Of a stretch of 64,000 bases of DNA, positions 1 through 7,619 are shown in pieces; the stretch's first letter is position 1, and each line of letters starts with the position of its first letter. The notes below the pieces were generated by a model. That model was not told where the DNA came from. It did not search any database and was given only the letters and a program-made list of their open reading frames with translations. The DNA lies in NCBI RefSeq assembly GCF_000420705.1, contig NZ_ATVL01000011.1:248001-312000 (forward strand). The letters run 5' to 3'. The translations under genes were made by a program, and so were the position numbers. The DNA comes from Hymenobacter norwichensis DSM 15439 (GTDB taxonomy: Bacteria > Bacteroidota > Bacteroidia > Cytophagales > Hymenobacteraceae).

Positions 1-213
1 GGCGGGATCCAACGCATCATGCTCGACAATATGGCCCCCAGCTTGCTACGCGAGGCGGTAAAGCTTATCAATGGGCGTTTCTCTACCGAAGCCAGCGGCG
101 GCATCACCGAACATACCATTGCCGAAGTAGCCGCTACCGGTGTCGATTTTATTTCCGTTGGAGCTCTTACACATTCCACGAAGAGCCTCGATTTAAGTTT
201 GAAAGCGTATTAA
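1..213 (+). CDS. nadC: Nicotinate-nucleotide pyrophosphorylase, C-terminal part (5' end outside window)
   Basis: Open at the left edge, the frame reads 70 residues to a stop. The text MLDNMAPSLLREAVKLING, then EASGGI and later GVDFISVGALTHS, matches the C-terminal alpha/beta barrel of quinolinate phosphoribosyltransferase; the ESSGGI-type loop and the ISVGALTHS stretch bind phosphoribosyl phosphate in this family. The enzyme makes nicotinate mononucleotide from quinolinate and PRPP in de novo NAD synthesis in the cytoplasm. Only the last quarter is visible, so the start and operon partners upstream cannot be judged. Confidence 0.93.
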   Translation, partial: GGIQRIMLDNMAPSLLREAVKLINGRFSTEASGGITEHTIAEVAATGVDFISVGALTHSTKSLDLSLKAY

Positions 214-277
214 ATGGTTGACCGTTCAGTAAACTGATAGAACAATCAACCATTTAACCATTCAGCAATTCAAGAAA

Positions 278-892
278 ATGCAACAACCTAATCAGCGGGG
301 CGGCTACCGGCAGCAACAGCAGGCCCAGGCCGGTTCGCCGCTCGCCATTCGCACCAAGAAACACCAGCTCGATTCCAACCTTTACACCCGCGTGGCCATG
401 AGCTACGTGTGGCGCAAGGAATGGTGGTTTGCTATTATTCCGTTTGTAATAGGAGTACTACCCGCCGCCATCTGGCCGTCGTGGTGGTGGCTGGCTTCCG
501 GGCTAGTGCTCACTATACTGTACGTGCTGCTGCGCTCCTCGCAGATTACGGCCGTAACGCAGGTGGAGCAAACCAAGCCGCTGTTTGAGCGCATGAGCTA
601 CGTAATTGACCAGCGCCAGATTGGGCTGATGCAGAACGAGAAAGAAGGCCGCGGCATGGGCGTTAATTGGGAAATGATTGGCCGCGTACAGCGCCAGCCC
701 GATGGCTACTTGTTGTGGTTCCGCAACCAAGACGTGCCCGCCGAAGTAACTGGCTGGAAAGCTTGGGTAGCTCGTACCTTCGAAACGCCCATGTTTTTGC
801 ACGTACCATTTAAGGTGTTCAACTCGCCCAACGACCAGAAGCTGTTCGAGTCGATGCTGCGCCGCAAAAGCCTACTGCCTGCGGAAGCGTAG
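278..892 (+). CDS. YcxB-like membrane protein
   Basis: 204 residues. A Gln-rich N-terminus (about 1-20) is followed by two adjacent hydrophobic segments at about 49-66 and 68-86, then a soluble C-terminal domain containing VNWEMIGRVQRQPDGYLLWF. Two TM helices followed by a small PH-like beta domain is the layout of the YcxB-like family, whose function is unknown. The start ATG follows a short TCAACCATTT-type tract that forms an inverted repeat with sequence just after nadC. The gene is probably transcribed separately from nadC or weakly coupled to it. Confidence 0.7.
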   Translation: MQQPNQRGGYRQQQQAQAGSPLAIRTKKHQLDSNLYTRVAMSYVWRKEWWFAIIPFVIGVLPAAIWPSWWWLASGLVLTILYVLLRSSQITAVTQVEQTKPLFERMSYVIDQRQIGLMQNEKEGRGMGVNWEMIGRVQRQPDGYLLWFRNQDVPAEVTGWKAWVARTFETPMFLHVPFKVFNSPNDQKLFESMLRRKSLLPAEA

Positions 893-1037
893 TCAACAGC
901 TGCATTGGTGGCTTCTTTGGGTGGTTGACTTTTATAGGTTTAGGTTGTTTAAACAATCAGCACCTTCTCGCCAATCATACAAGAGGTCAACATTCAGCCA
1001 GGCAACAATCAACCATAACAATCAACTCTTCAATACA

Positions 1038-1400
1038 ATGACCAAGCAACTCGTGCTTTCTGCTTTGGCTGTGGCCGCGCTTTCTCTAGCTTCTTGCAGC
1101 AACGAACCTTCCGACTGGCGTCCCGACAAAAAAGTATCGTTGGATATGGTAGAGCCCGGCTCCCGTTCTTCCGACAACTTCGACCAGCATACTGCTGCGG
1201 CTGCCGACCAGCACAAAGGAGCGGCCATTGAGCGTCCGGTTAGCTCGCAAGTGATTCTAGATGGCAAAGCTAAGCCTAGTGCTACCTCTAACGTTTCGGC
1301 CGATGCCCAGGAAGCAGAAGTAACCAAGAAGGCTGCTGACCGGGTGAAAGCAGGTGCAAAGCCCGTGAAAGCGGAAGATGAGCCGGCGAAGGCAGAATAA
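1038..1400 (+). CDS. Small Ala/Lys-rich lipoprotein, function unknown
   Basis: 120 residues from the ATG at 1038, which gives a clean lipoprotein signal peptide: MTKQLVLSALAVAALSLASC, with the lipobox cysteine at residue 20. A longer in-frame start at 921 would put the signal peptide in the middle of the protein and is unlikely. The mature part is hydrophilic and low-complexity, with repeated KAAD/KAGAKPVKAEDEPAKAE segments at the end, and probably unstructured. It lies 12 bases upstream of the heavy-metal-binding lipoprotein gene, so the two probably share a transcript that ends at the hairpin at 1707-1747. I recognise no domain. Confidence 0.65.
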   Translation: MTKQLVLSALAVAALSLASCSNEPSDWRPDKKVSLDMVEPGSRSSDNFDQHTAAAADQHKGAAIERPVSSQVILDGKAKPSATSNVSADAQEAEVTKKAADRVKAGAKPVKAEDEPAKAE

Positions 1401-1412
1401 GGCTTGAATCGT

Positions 1413-1679
1413 ATGAGGAAATCATTGCTGAAGCACGTAGCTTCTGTTTTTTTACTTGGTACCAGCCTCGTGGTATCAACGGCTTGCGACCATAAACCGG
1501 CAACTACCACTGCTGCCACTACTACTGCACCAGCCGCCGACAGTACGCACGCAGCAGTAGCCATGGCCTACGTTTGCCCAATGGGCTGTGAGGGCAGTGC
1601 CAGCAACTCACCGGGCAAATGCCCTGTGTGCGAAATGGATTTAGAGCCTAATCCGGATTTCAAGCCAGTAGCTCAGTAA
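1413..1679 (+). CDS. Lipoprotein with heavy-metal-binding (HMBD-type) motif
   Basis: 88 residues from the ATG at 1413; an in-frame TTG at 1404 adds only three residues. There is a lipobox-type signal peptide ending in VSTAC, a Thr/Ala linker, then a C-terminal motif YVCPMGCEGSASNSPGKC followed by PVCEMDLEPN. This is the small heavy-metal-binding domain found on CusB-type efflux adaptors and as stand-alone proteins, normally CPMHP...CPxCGMxL. Here the usual His-Pro is Gly-Cys, so four cysteines could bind metal. It lies just upstream of a ZIP-family metal transporter, which fits a periplasmic metal-binding role. The exact metal is unknown. Confidence 0.72.
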   Translation: MRKSLLKHVASVFLLGTSLVVSTACDHKPATTTAATTTAPAADSTHAAVAMAYVCPMGCEGSASNSPGKCPVCEMDLEPNPDFKPVAQ

Positions 1680-1706
1680 AAACCACTAAGTGGTTGGCTG
1701 ATAAGG

Positions 1707-1747
1707 GGAAGCCGAGTTGTCTGCCAGACGCTCGGCTTCCTCTTTCT
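1707..1747 (+). terminator. Rho-independent terminator after the HMBD lipoprotein
   Basis: A 10-bp perfect stem, GGAAGCCGAG at 1707-1716 and CTCGGCTTCC at 1731-1740, is followed by TCTTTCT. It lies 27 bases after the stop at 1679 and before the ZIP gene. Confidence 0.7.
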
Positions 1748-1900
1748 ATTCCATCCAAACGAGGATAGAAACAATTTTGTAACATTGTTGCATAAATAGC
1801 GTGTTGCCCTCGGTTGGCCTACGCTAATTGTGTTGCGGAAAGAAGGCCATTGCTAGCGCAGGTTCTCTTTTTCGATTCCTTTTTATTTTACCCACTGCAT

Positions 1901-2638
1901 ATGTGGTTTGCTGTACTGCTGTTGTTTTCTACTGTGCTGGGAGCTGGTTGGGCCACCCAATTAGTGCCCACAGCTAGTACCACTTGGATGAAGCCTTTGC
2001 TGGCTTTCAGCGGAGCGTATCTGTTTACGCTTACCATCACCCATCTACTACCAGAGGCCTTGCTGCTAGTGCCCGGCGACATGCACCGCATTGGGTATTA
2101 TGTGCTGGCTGGTTTTTTCGGGCAACTTGTGCTGGAAGTATTTTCGCAGGGGGTGGAGCATGGGCATGTGCATCACCATACATCCCACGCCGGGCATGTA
2201 CCGTTTCTGCTGCTATTCTCGCTAATTATTCACTCCTTTTTGGAGGGTAGTATTCTAGTGAAAGCCCCGGAAGCTGGCACCGTCAGCGACAATTTTTACG
2301 CCATCCTAACGGGGGTGGCGCTACACCACATTCCGGCGGCTTTTGCGCTGGTAGCGGCGTTGCAGTTGCGGTTGGGGGCTTTTCGGCGGGTGTTGCCCTT
2401 GCTAATTGTGTTTGCGCTGGCGGCCCCAGTAGGCATCGTAGTCAGCAACTATGTGGTGCTTGACAAGCTCCTGACCGGCGGACTCTACGCGGCACTGCTC
2501 GGGTTCGTAGCGGGTAACTTTCTACACGTTTCCACTACCATTCTTTTTGAGACTAGCCCCGAGCATCGCCTCAATTTGCCGAAACTGGTGGCTACCCTAG
2601 CCGGCACCGCCCTGGCCTTGGGCGTAGAACTACTCTAA
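1901..2638 (+). CDS. ZIP family metal transporter
   Basis: 245 residues from the ATG at 1901; a TTG at 1814 is in frame but would add a non-conserved 29-residue extension. The protein is almost entirely hydrophobic with about eight membrane segments. A His-rich loop (EHGHVHHHTSHAGH, about 108-121) is followed by LIIHSFLEGS and GVALHHIPAAFAL, the paired TM4/TM5 metal-site motifs HxxxEG and HxxPxxF typical of ZIP importers. It should move zinc or a similar divalent cation across the inner membrane. It follows two putative periplasmic lipoproteins and is separated from the opposite-strand CbpM gene by a 22-bp palindrome. Confidence 0.88.
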   Translation: MWFAVLLLFSTVLGAGWATQLVPTASTTWMKPLLAFSGAYLFTLTITHLLPEALLLVPGDMHRIGYYVLAGFFGQLVLEVFSQGVEHGHVHHHTSHAGHVPFLLLFSLIIHSFLEGSILVKAPEAGTVSDNFYAILTGVALHHIPAAFALVAALQLRLGAFRRVLPLLIVFALAAPVGIVVSNYVVLDKLLTGGLYAALLGFVAGNFLHVSTTILFETSPEHRLNLPKLVATLAGTALALGVELL

Positions 2639-2643
2639 GTGAA

Positions 2644-2710
2644 TGAAACGGCGAGTCTGCTGTTCGGCTTACGCTATTTGCGCGGCCAGAACAGCAGACT
2701 CGCCGTTTCA
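2644..2710. terminator. Long perfect hairpin between convergent genes (no clear T-tract)
   Basis: Perfect 22-bp complementary arms lie at 2644-2665 (TGAAACGGCGAGTCTGCTGTTC) and 2689-2710, with a 23-nt loop. It fills the gap between the ZIP gene (+) and cbpM (-), the position of a bidirectional terminator. Neither side has a strong run of T, so it could also work as an mRNA-stabilising 3' hairpin. Confidence 0.6.
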
Positions 2711-2711
2711 C

Positions 2712-3044
2712 TTACAGCCAATCATCCGCATCGAGGGTGGGGCCGGTGCTACTGAGGAGATGCTCAAACTGCCGGGCGCGGGCACGTTGCAACATCAATT
2801 CGTGCTGTAGCGCCAATAGGCGCTGCCGCATGGCCAGTACCACGTCTATGCCTTCTTTGCTTAAGCCTAACTCATGGTGCAAGCGAGACAAACGAGCTAA
2901 ATGGTCGGGCTCCTCTTCAATAAAGCCAGTGGCCGGATCGGTGGCTAGCAAGCCAAGATCGGCAAAGTCGTGCAGGTCGGTTTCACTCAGGCCGTAGCGC
3001 AGGGCGCAGTCGTGGTAGGTGATGCTGATGATGTACGTTTTCAT
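2712..3044 (-). CDS. cbpM: Chaperone modulator CbpM-type MerR-like protein
   Basis: 110 residues. The sequence begins with a short beta segment (MKTYIISITYHDCALRYGLS) and continues with a helix-turn-helix-like section FADLGLLATDPATGFIEEEP, then a long amphipathic helix. This is the arrangement of CbpM, the anti-chaperone that binds the J domain of CbpA. It lies 26 bases downstream of the CbpA/DnaJ-like gene on the same strand, as in the E. coli cbpAM operon. The match is by overall pattern and neighbourhood. Confidence 0.78.
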   Translation of the reverse strand: MKTYIISITYHDCALRYGLSETDLHDFADLGLLATDPATGFIEEEPDHLARLSRLHHELGLSKEGIDVVLAMRQRLLALQHELMLQRARARQFEHLLSSTGPTLDADDWL

Positions 3045-3070
3045 AAGCTATACGGGGTGGGGCTCAGAAA

Positions 3071-3982
3071 TTAATCGTTGCGCAGGGCGGCTAGCTGCCG
3101 AAGCAGGTCTTTTTCCTGGTCGTTGAGGCGTTGCGGCAGTTGCACGGTCAGGTGCAGGTACAAGTCGCCGAACTGACCTTCCTGCCCATACACCGGGAAG
3201 CCCTTGCCCCGCAGCCGGAGGCGCGTGCCGTTCTGAGTTTCGGGCTTGATGTTGATTTTTACCGGCCCGGCCAGCGTGTCTACCACCTGCTCGCCGCCCA
3301 GCAGCGCTCGGTACAGCGGTACTTGTACTTCCTGCGTGAGGTCGTTGCTAAGGCGGGCAAAGCGGGCATCGGGCAGCACCCGGAGCGTGATGTAGAGGGA
3401 GCCACTGGGGCCGCCGTTGCGGCCGGGTGCGCCCTGGTCGCGCAGCCGGATGGTCTGGCCGTCTTCCACGCCCGGCTTGATGGTAATGCGCAGGCTTTTG
3501 CCGTTCACGTTGAGGGTACGCGGCCCGCCCCGGTAGGCGTCTTCCAGCGTCAACTCCAGCTCAGCTTGGTAGTCTTGGCCGGCCCCGGCCCGGCTGCCGC
3601 CCCGGTTGCCCATGCCACCGAAGATGTTGCTGAAGAAGTCGGAAAAGCTAGCATCGTCGCCGAAGCTCTCAAAGCCCCCACCACCCCCACCTTGCTGGTA
3701 CTGCGACCAGTCGAAGCCACCTTGGGTTTGGCCCCGACCGGCTCCGGCGTGCTGGTAGCGCTGCCAATCAGCACCTAACTCGTCGTATTTTCGGCGCTTC
3801 TCCTCGTCAGAGAGTACTTCATGAGCCTCATTGATTTCTTTGAACTTGCGCTCCGCTTCCGCATTGTTGGGGTTCACATCGGGGTGGTACTGGCGGGCCA
3901 GCTTGCGGTAGGCTTTCTTGATTTGGTCGTTGGTAGCTTTCTTATCAACGCCCAGGGCCTTGTAATAATCTTTGTAATCCAT
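3071..3982 (-). CDS. cbpA: DnaJ-family co-chaperone, CbpA type
   Basis: 303 residues from the ATG at 3982; a further upstream in-frame start adds 20 unrelated residues. Residues 1-70 form a J domain (DYYKALGVDKKATNDQIKKA...) with the essential HPD motif in YHPDVNP. A Gly/Phe-rich region follows (about 75-140), then two beta-sandwich substrate-binding domains containing DGQTIRLRDQGAPG and GTRLRLRGKGFP. The Cys-rich zinc finger of DnaJ is absent, making it a type II (CbpA-like) protein. It stimulates DnaK and binds unfolded clients, and is co-transcribed with the CbpM-like gene. Confidence 0.92.
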   Translation of the reverse strand: MDYKDYYKALGVDKKATNDQIKKAYRKLARQYHPDVNPNNAEAERKFKEINEAHEVLSDEEKRRKYDELGADWQRYQHAGAGRGQTQGGFDWSQYQQGGGGGGFESFGDDASFSDFFSNIFGGMGNRGGSRAGAGQDYQAELELTLEDAYRGGPRTLNVNGKSLRITIKPGVEDGQTIRLRDQGAPGRNGGPSGSLYITLRVLPDARFARLSNDLTQEVQVPLYRALLGGEQVVDTLAGPVKINIKPETQNGTRLRLRGKGFPVYGQEGQFGDLYLHLTVQLPQRLNDQEKDLLRQLAALRND

Positions 3983-4093
3983 GGAGCAGCAGGGTAGGAG
4001 AAAGTGAAGTAGGGGAGCTATGCAGTGCAGGCCATTACTCACCCAGCAACTTGGCGGCTGGTAAGCAGTAACTTACGCTTCGCAACTAGCTGC

Positions 4094-4429
4094 TTACTTC
4101 AGCGGGTCGTGGCCCCAGTTCATCAGTGAATACCGCCAGCGCGAATGCTCAACATCGGAAGAGGGCCGCTGCGCCGAGTGGCGGCTGACGTAGCTGTGCA
4201 CTTTGTGCATGTGGGCCTCATCGTCGGGGGTGAGGTCAGCTTTCTTCTTGTGCAAGATGCGGATGATATGCTCGCCCGACTTGTGTCCGATGCTTTTGCC
4301 GTCGCCACTGTCTTGCCCAACTGATTTAGATTCTTCCGTTTTCAACCACTTCTCTAGCTCGGTGGCTGTCATGTTCACGTCGTCCTTGAATTGTTTGAAA
4401 ATATCGTCGGTTTTTGGGTCGGAGCTCAT
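4094..4429 (-). CDS. DUF3140 family protein
   Basis: 111 residues. The segment TEESKSVGQDSGDGKSIG followed by HKSGEHIIRILHKKKADLT and ending in RWRYSLMNWGHDPLK matches the DUF3140 family, small proteins of unknown function sometimes described as DNA-binding. The start is an ATG at 4429. It is on the same strand as the CbpA gene, about 110 bases upstream, and may or may not be in that operon. Confidence 0.8.
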   Translation of the reverse strand: MSSDPKTDDIFKQFKDDVNMTATELEKWLKTEESKSVGQDSGDGKSIGHKSGEHIIRILHKKKADLTPDDEAHMHKVHSYVSRHSAQRPSSDVEHSRWRYSLMNWGHDPLK

Positions 4430-4575
4430 ACGCTAGCTTATTGGATGAGAGGAAAGAACAGAAGTAGAAACGAAACAGAACGAAACGGGGTTGCCGGAAC
4501 AGAATTGGCCTCAGTTTTGTATGTTGCAGTAGTATTACTATCCTAAGTTCTCTGCCTTTTTCTTTTCTTGCTTCA

Positions 4576-4989
4576 ATGAACAAAATTCCTGCTCTAGCGC
4601 TAGTTGCGCTGCTTGGTCTGGGTAGCGTAGTCGCTCAGGCGCAAACCAAAATTCCGCCCCGCAAGCCGGTACAGCCCAAAGCAAAAGTTGCCAGCAACGG
4701 CCCTAGTGTGAAGGATGGCGTGACACTAAAAGACGGCAAGGTGCTAATGACCCAGAGCAGCCTAACCACAACTGTTACGCAGGAAACGGTCCTCATCAGC
4801 GGCACCAAAATACGGCCCGACGGTACCGTAACCATGAAAGACGGCAGCACTACTACCCTCAAAGAAGGCGACTATATGTCGTTGAGCGGGCGCCTAACTA
4901 CCGCAGCTTACAAAGCCCAGCAGGATAGTTTATCGCAAGCGGCCAAGGATAATAACAAAGGCAAAAAGGGCAAGAAGAAAGGCAAGTAA
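4576..4989 (+). CDS. Secreted small protein with DUF6799-like repeat
   Basis: 137 residues with a signal peptide (MNKIPALALVALLGLGSVVAQAQ, cut after about residue 23). Two similar segments, KDGVTLKDGKVLMTQ and PDGTVTMKDGSTTTLKEGDY, look like the DUF6799-type repeats seen in Hymenobacter-like genomes. The tail is lysine-rich (NNKGKKGKKKGK). The protein is probably periplasmic; its role is unknown. A strong hairpin terminator follows at 5012-5059. The family name is from memory of pattern only. Confidence 0.6.
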   Translation: MNKIPALALVALLGLGSVVAQAQTKIPPRKPVQPKAKVASNGPSVKDGVTLKDGKVLMTQSSLTTTVTQETVLISGTKIRPDGTVTMKDGSTTTLKEGDYMSLSGRLTTAAYKAQQDSLSQAAKDNNKGKKGKKKGK

Positions 4990-5011
4990 GCTAGAGCATT
5001 GTCTGTGCAAA

Positions 5012-5059
5012 AAACGCCAACGGCAGCCCAACCTCAAGGTCGGGCTGCCGTTGGCGTTT
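5012..5059. terminator. Bidirectional terminator hairpin
   Basis: Perfect 18-bp arms, AAACGCCAACGGCAGCCC at 5012-5029 and its complement at 5042-5059, with a 12-nt loop. It sits between the convergent genes at 4576-4989 (+) and 5085-5273 (-). The A/T ends give short T-runs on both strands. Confidence 0.8.
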
Positions 5060-5084
5060 AGCGGCATTGGTGGGCGTTCTTGAT

Positions 5085-5273
5085 TTAGGAGTAATCCTGG
5101 AGGATAGCCAGTGCCTCGGTGTCGTCTTTAGCTTCCACTACCTCGTTAATAACATACTGCACTTCTGCTTCCGTCCACCCTTGCGCTTCAGCTGCTTTGA
5201 TAAAGGCTTCCAGAGCCAGAAAGCGGCCCGGTTTGAGTGGCGGAAGCCACGCTACTTTTTTACGAATACGCAT
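5085..5273 (-). CDS. Small hypothetical protein (62 aa)
   Basis: Starting at the ATG at 5273 gives MRIRKKVAWLPPLKPGRFLA, then an acidic helical C-terminus (AAEAQGWTEAEVQYVINEVVEAKDDTEALAIL). A longer frame to 5333 adds 20 residues without family-like features. The helical half resembles small regulatory or ribosome-associated helical proteins, but I recognise no family. It lies 77 bases downstream of the rlpA-like gene's stop would be wrong in direction: it is on the same strand and downstream of rlpA, so it may end that transcript. Confidence 0.5.
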   Translation of the reverse strand: MRIRKKVAWLPPLKPGRFLALEAFIKAAEAQGWTEAEVQYVINEVVEAKDDTEALAILQDYS

Positions 5274-5350
5274 TGCCGTTTCTGTTGAATAGGTGGGAAA
5301 TGGGAGCAAGTTGTAATAGTACGAAACCAGCATCAGGAAGGCTAAGGGCG

Positions 5351-5758
5351 CTAGCGTTTCTTTTTCACAACTTTCAACTGCACTGGCGCTACCCCCGAGT
5401 CGACCATCCCGATGCGGCGGGCGGCCTTGCGCGACAAATCCACGATGCGGCCTTTGGCGTGCGGCCCCCGGTCAGTGACTTTCACTTTCACGGAGCGGTG
5501 AGTGCGCTGGTTGGTAACTCGAATGACCGTACCGAAAGGCAACGTGTTGTGCGCGGCCGTGAGCTTGTTGGCTCGGTACCGAGTGCCGCTGGCCGTTTTG
5601 CGCCCCTCAAACTTGTCGGCGTAGTAGGAGCCCTGCCCGGTTTGGGTGAAGGCTGACTTGCCACCGGAGCAGGCCCCAAGCAGGCTGGCCGCTCCCAGCA
5701 GAGCACCGGCCATAAGGGAAGGCGAAAACAACAGGCGGCGGATGGAAGCAATAGGCAT
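5351..5758 (-). CDS. rlpA: RlpA-like lipoprotein (double-psi beta-barrel)
   Basis: 135 residues. A lipoprotein signal peptide has its lipobox LLGAC with Cys30. The mature domain GQGSYYADKFEGRKTASGTR, then LTAAHNTLPFGTVIRVTN and KVTDRGPHAKGRIVDLS, is the double-psi beta-barrel of RlpA, with the conserved Asp in TDRGP at about residue 96. In characterised members this domain is a lytic transglycosylase on denuded peptidoglycan at the septum. The SPOR domain of longer RlpA proteins is missing, so septal targeting is not obvious. A GH25 lysozyme gene lies about 110 bases upstream on the same strand, suggesting a shared cell-wall role. Confidence 0.85.
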   Translation of the reverse strand: MPIASIRRLLFSPSLMAGALLGAASLLGACSGGKSAFTQTGQGSYYADKFEGRKTASGTRYRANKLTAAHNTLPFGTVIRVTNQRTHRSVKVKVTDRGPHAKGRIVDLSRKAARRIGMVDSGVAPVQLKVVKKKR

Positions 5759-5866
5759 GAGAACGGGGTTAGGTGAACCTTGCCGGCGGTGTTAGCAACA
5801 CCGCCGTGGCGAAACACAAAAGAACTGGCTGCCAATACCGGCAGGCAAATAGCTGGCCAGCCGCCA

Positions 5867-6703
5867 TTACCGCTTTGAAGAAGGCGCAGACTTAGGCGGA
5901 ATACGCAAATCGAGCAAACTCTGGAAGCTGCCCTGAAATACGTTGAAATCAACGGTGCCCCGAATGCCGGGAATGTAGGCTTCGTCGGAATGCTGCCAGA
6001 TAATCCACTTCTCGCGCGGCAGGCGGGGCTGATCCACCTCGTAGTGCGCCAGCCACAAAGGGTACTTATCGAAATGGCCCGCGAGGTAACGTTGGTAGAA
6101 GCTGTAGTTGGAGTAGAGAATTGGCCGTACGCCGTAGTGCCGCTCCACCAACCGCAGCCAGGTAGCTACGTTGCGGCGCATCACGGCCACATCGTGAAAC
6201 TCGGCGTGCTCTACGTCTAGCACCGGCGGCAAGTCGCCGGGGGCCAGGGGCACGGTGCGCGTGAACAGGTTGGCTTGCTTGGCGCCGTCGTAGGTGGGTT
6301 GGAAGTAGTGGTAGGCGCCCCGGTACACCCCGGCTTTGCGGGCCGCTTTCCAGTTGCGCTGAAACTTGGAGTCGCGCAGCGTAACGCCTTCGGTGGCCTT
6401 GATGAAGGCGAATTTCACGTGGTTGCGCGACACCTCTGCCCAGTCGATTCGTCCTTGGTAGGCCGATACGTCAATGCCGTGCACAGCGTAGCCATCCAGC
6501 AACGGCGTTTTCTCGCGGCCAGTGAGGTGCCCACTTACAAACGAAGCCCACGCCCGGCGCGCATGCCGGTTGATTTGCCGCTGATAGTGGTAGTAGACTG
6601 CAACGCTGCCCACCACCAACAGCAGGGCTAGCCAGCGAAGCGCCGGACGCCAAGGCGAAGAGTGAACAGGGGGAGCAGAGCGGCGCTTCATACGGGTGGT
6701 CAT
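5867..6703 (-). CDS. Membrane-anchored GH25 lysozyme
   Basis: 278 residues from the ATG at 6703 (another ATG at 6691). A basic N-terminus and one TM segment (about 21-38) anchor a GH25 domain: GIDVSAYQGRIDW (Asp78), FIKATEG, and VLDVEHAEFHD with Asp163 and Glu165, the expected catalytic acidic residues. RPILYSNYSF and YPLWLAHYE are further family signatures. It should cut the beta-1,4 bond between MurNAc and GlcNAc from the periplasmic side. A TACTTTTG box at 6706-6713 (minus strand) lies almost on the first ATG, so the mRNA may be leaderless or start at the second ATG. Confidence 0.9.
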   Translation of the reverse strand: MTTRMKRRSAPPVHSSPWRPALRWLALLLVVGSVAVYYHYQRQINRHARRAWASFVSGHLTGREKTPLLDGYAVHGIDVSAYQGRIDWAEVSRNHVKFAFIKATEGVTLRDSKFQRNWKAARKAGVYRGAYHYFQPTYDGAKQANLFTRTVPLAPGDLPPVLDVEHAEFHDVAVMRRNVATWLRLVERHYGVRPILYSNYSFYQRYLAGHFDKYPLWLAHYEVDQPRLPREKWIIWQHSDEAYIPGIRGTVDFNVFQGSFQSLLDLRIPPKSAPSSKR

Positions 6704-6705
6704 GG

Positions 6706-6713
6706 CAAAAGTA
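6706..6713 (-). promoter_or_regulatory. Bacteroidota -7 box for the GH25 gene
   Basis: TACTTTTG on the minus strand fits TAnnTTTG. It ends 3 bases before the ATG at 6703, predicting a leaderless transcript or use of the ATG at 6691. No clear -33 box was found. Confidence 0.45.
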
Positions 6714-6811
6714 ACGCCCGGAAACTGTTGGCTAGTGCCTGTGGTCAACAAACTACCATGGGTTTACCACTTTTTCCGACCTTGCCACCCGATTCTGTTT
6801 TCCACTTTCCT

Positions 6812-7087
6812 ATGCCTACCCCTCCTGCTTCCGCCTCCGATGCCCGCGACGAAAACGGCCACCTCATCCGGGAGCTGCACGGCGTTACGCTGGCGTCCAT
6901 TCTCGAGTATTTGCAGGCGCACTACGGCTGGCCCGGCCTCGATGAGCGGCTGCGTATGAATTGCTTCGTAGTAAATCCCAGCGTGAAATCAGCCCTCACG
7001 TTTCTGCGCCGTACGCCCTGGGCGCGGGCTAAAGTGGAAGCACTGTACATTGAAACCCGCACGGCGGAAGTAACCGGCAAAAAGTGA
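6812..7087 (+). CDS. VF530 family (DUF2132) DNA-binding-like protein
   Basis: 91 residues from the ATG at 6812; the longer frame to 6662 runs antisense into the lysozyme gene and is unlikely. The text LHGVTLASILEYLQAHYGW followed by LDERLRMNCFVVNPSVKSAL and TPWARAKVEALYI is the VF530/DUF2132 signature, a small double-helix fold proposed to bind DNA. It is divergent from the GH25 gene and 75 bases upstream of a small membrane protein gene. Confidence 0.85.
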   Translation: MPTPPASASDARDENGHLIRELHGVTLASILEYLQAHYGWPGLDERLRMNCFVVNPSVKSALTFLRRTPWARAKVEALYIETRTAEVTGKK

Positions 7088-7162
7088 AACGTAGTGCCGC
7101 ACAGTGGGGCGATAAGCCAGTAAAAATCCTCAACTTCACAACTCACCATTTCGCCTAACCCG

Positions 7163-7486
7163 ATGGCCGACGTAACCGAAAAATCAGGCCCTGGTGCGCT
7201 TTTGCTGGGGGCCGTCTTTTTCGTGGCGTTTGAAACGGCGGCGTACCAGTTGCTGCGGTGGGTAACGTCGCCGCTGGGCGTGGCCGACCAGTTTCAGCCC
7301 GAAAACACTATTGTACCCAATTGGGTGAAAACGGTGGTGTTTTTGCTGCTGCATATGGTGCTGATTGTGGTGGCCGTGCTGCTACTCAGCAACCGGCTGC
7401 CTCGGCGCTACCGGGGGCAGGTAATGGGCTGGTTCTACCTATCCCTGCTGACGGGATTCGTGCTTTTGATTCCGTTGTTCGATTAG
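7163..7486 (+). CDS. Small membrane protein, unknown function
   Basis: 107 residues with three hydrophobic segments at about 11-30, 53-72 and 84-104, separated by a short polar loop (VTSPLGVADQFQPENTIVPN). There is no signal peptide or recognisable family. A TCACCATTTCGCC tract of the type seen elsewhere in the window lies just upstream. It follows the VF530 gene on the same strand and converges with hsp20. Confidence 0.55.
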   Translation: MADVTEKSGPGALLLGAVFFVAFETAAYQLLRWVTSPLGVADQFQPENTIVPNWVKTVVFLLLHMVLIVVAVLLLSNRLPRRYRGQVMGWFYLSLLTGFVLLIPLFD

Positions 7487-7541
7487 CATAGAAAGCATTA
7501 GGTTAGTCAGTTGGCTGAGCTGTTTATGGAAATGAATGGAC

Positions 7542-7569
7542 AAAAAAAAGCCACTGCATCGCAGTGGCT
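7542..7569 (-). terminator. Terminator of the hsp20 gene
   Basis: Read on the minus strand, AGCCACTGC and GCAGTGGCT (7549-7557/7561-7569) form a 9-bp stem with a 3-nt loop, followed by eight T. This is a classic intrinsic terminator 50 bases after the hsp20 stop. Confidence 0.88.
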
Positions 7570-7619
7570 GGGTACAACAAGGTGCCGGTCGGTCCCGGCG
7601 TTATGAGCAACGGCTTGGT

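Noticed and set aside
1022..1564. 180-aa minus-strand frame
   Set aside because: Antisense to the two small lipoprotein genes, which have convincing signal peptides on the plus strand.
3131..3778. 215-aa plus-strand frame
   Set aside because: Antisense to the CbpA gene, with no family motif.
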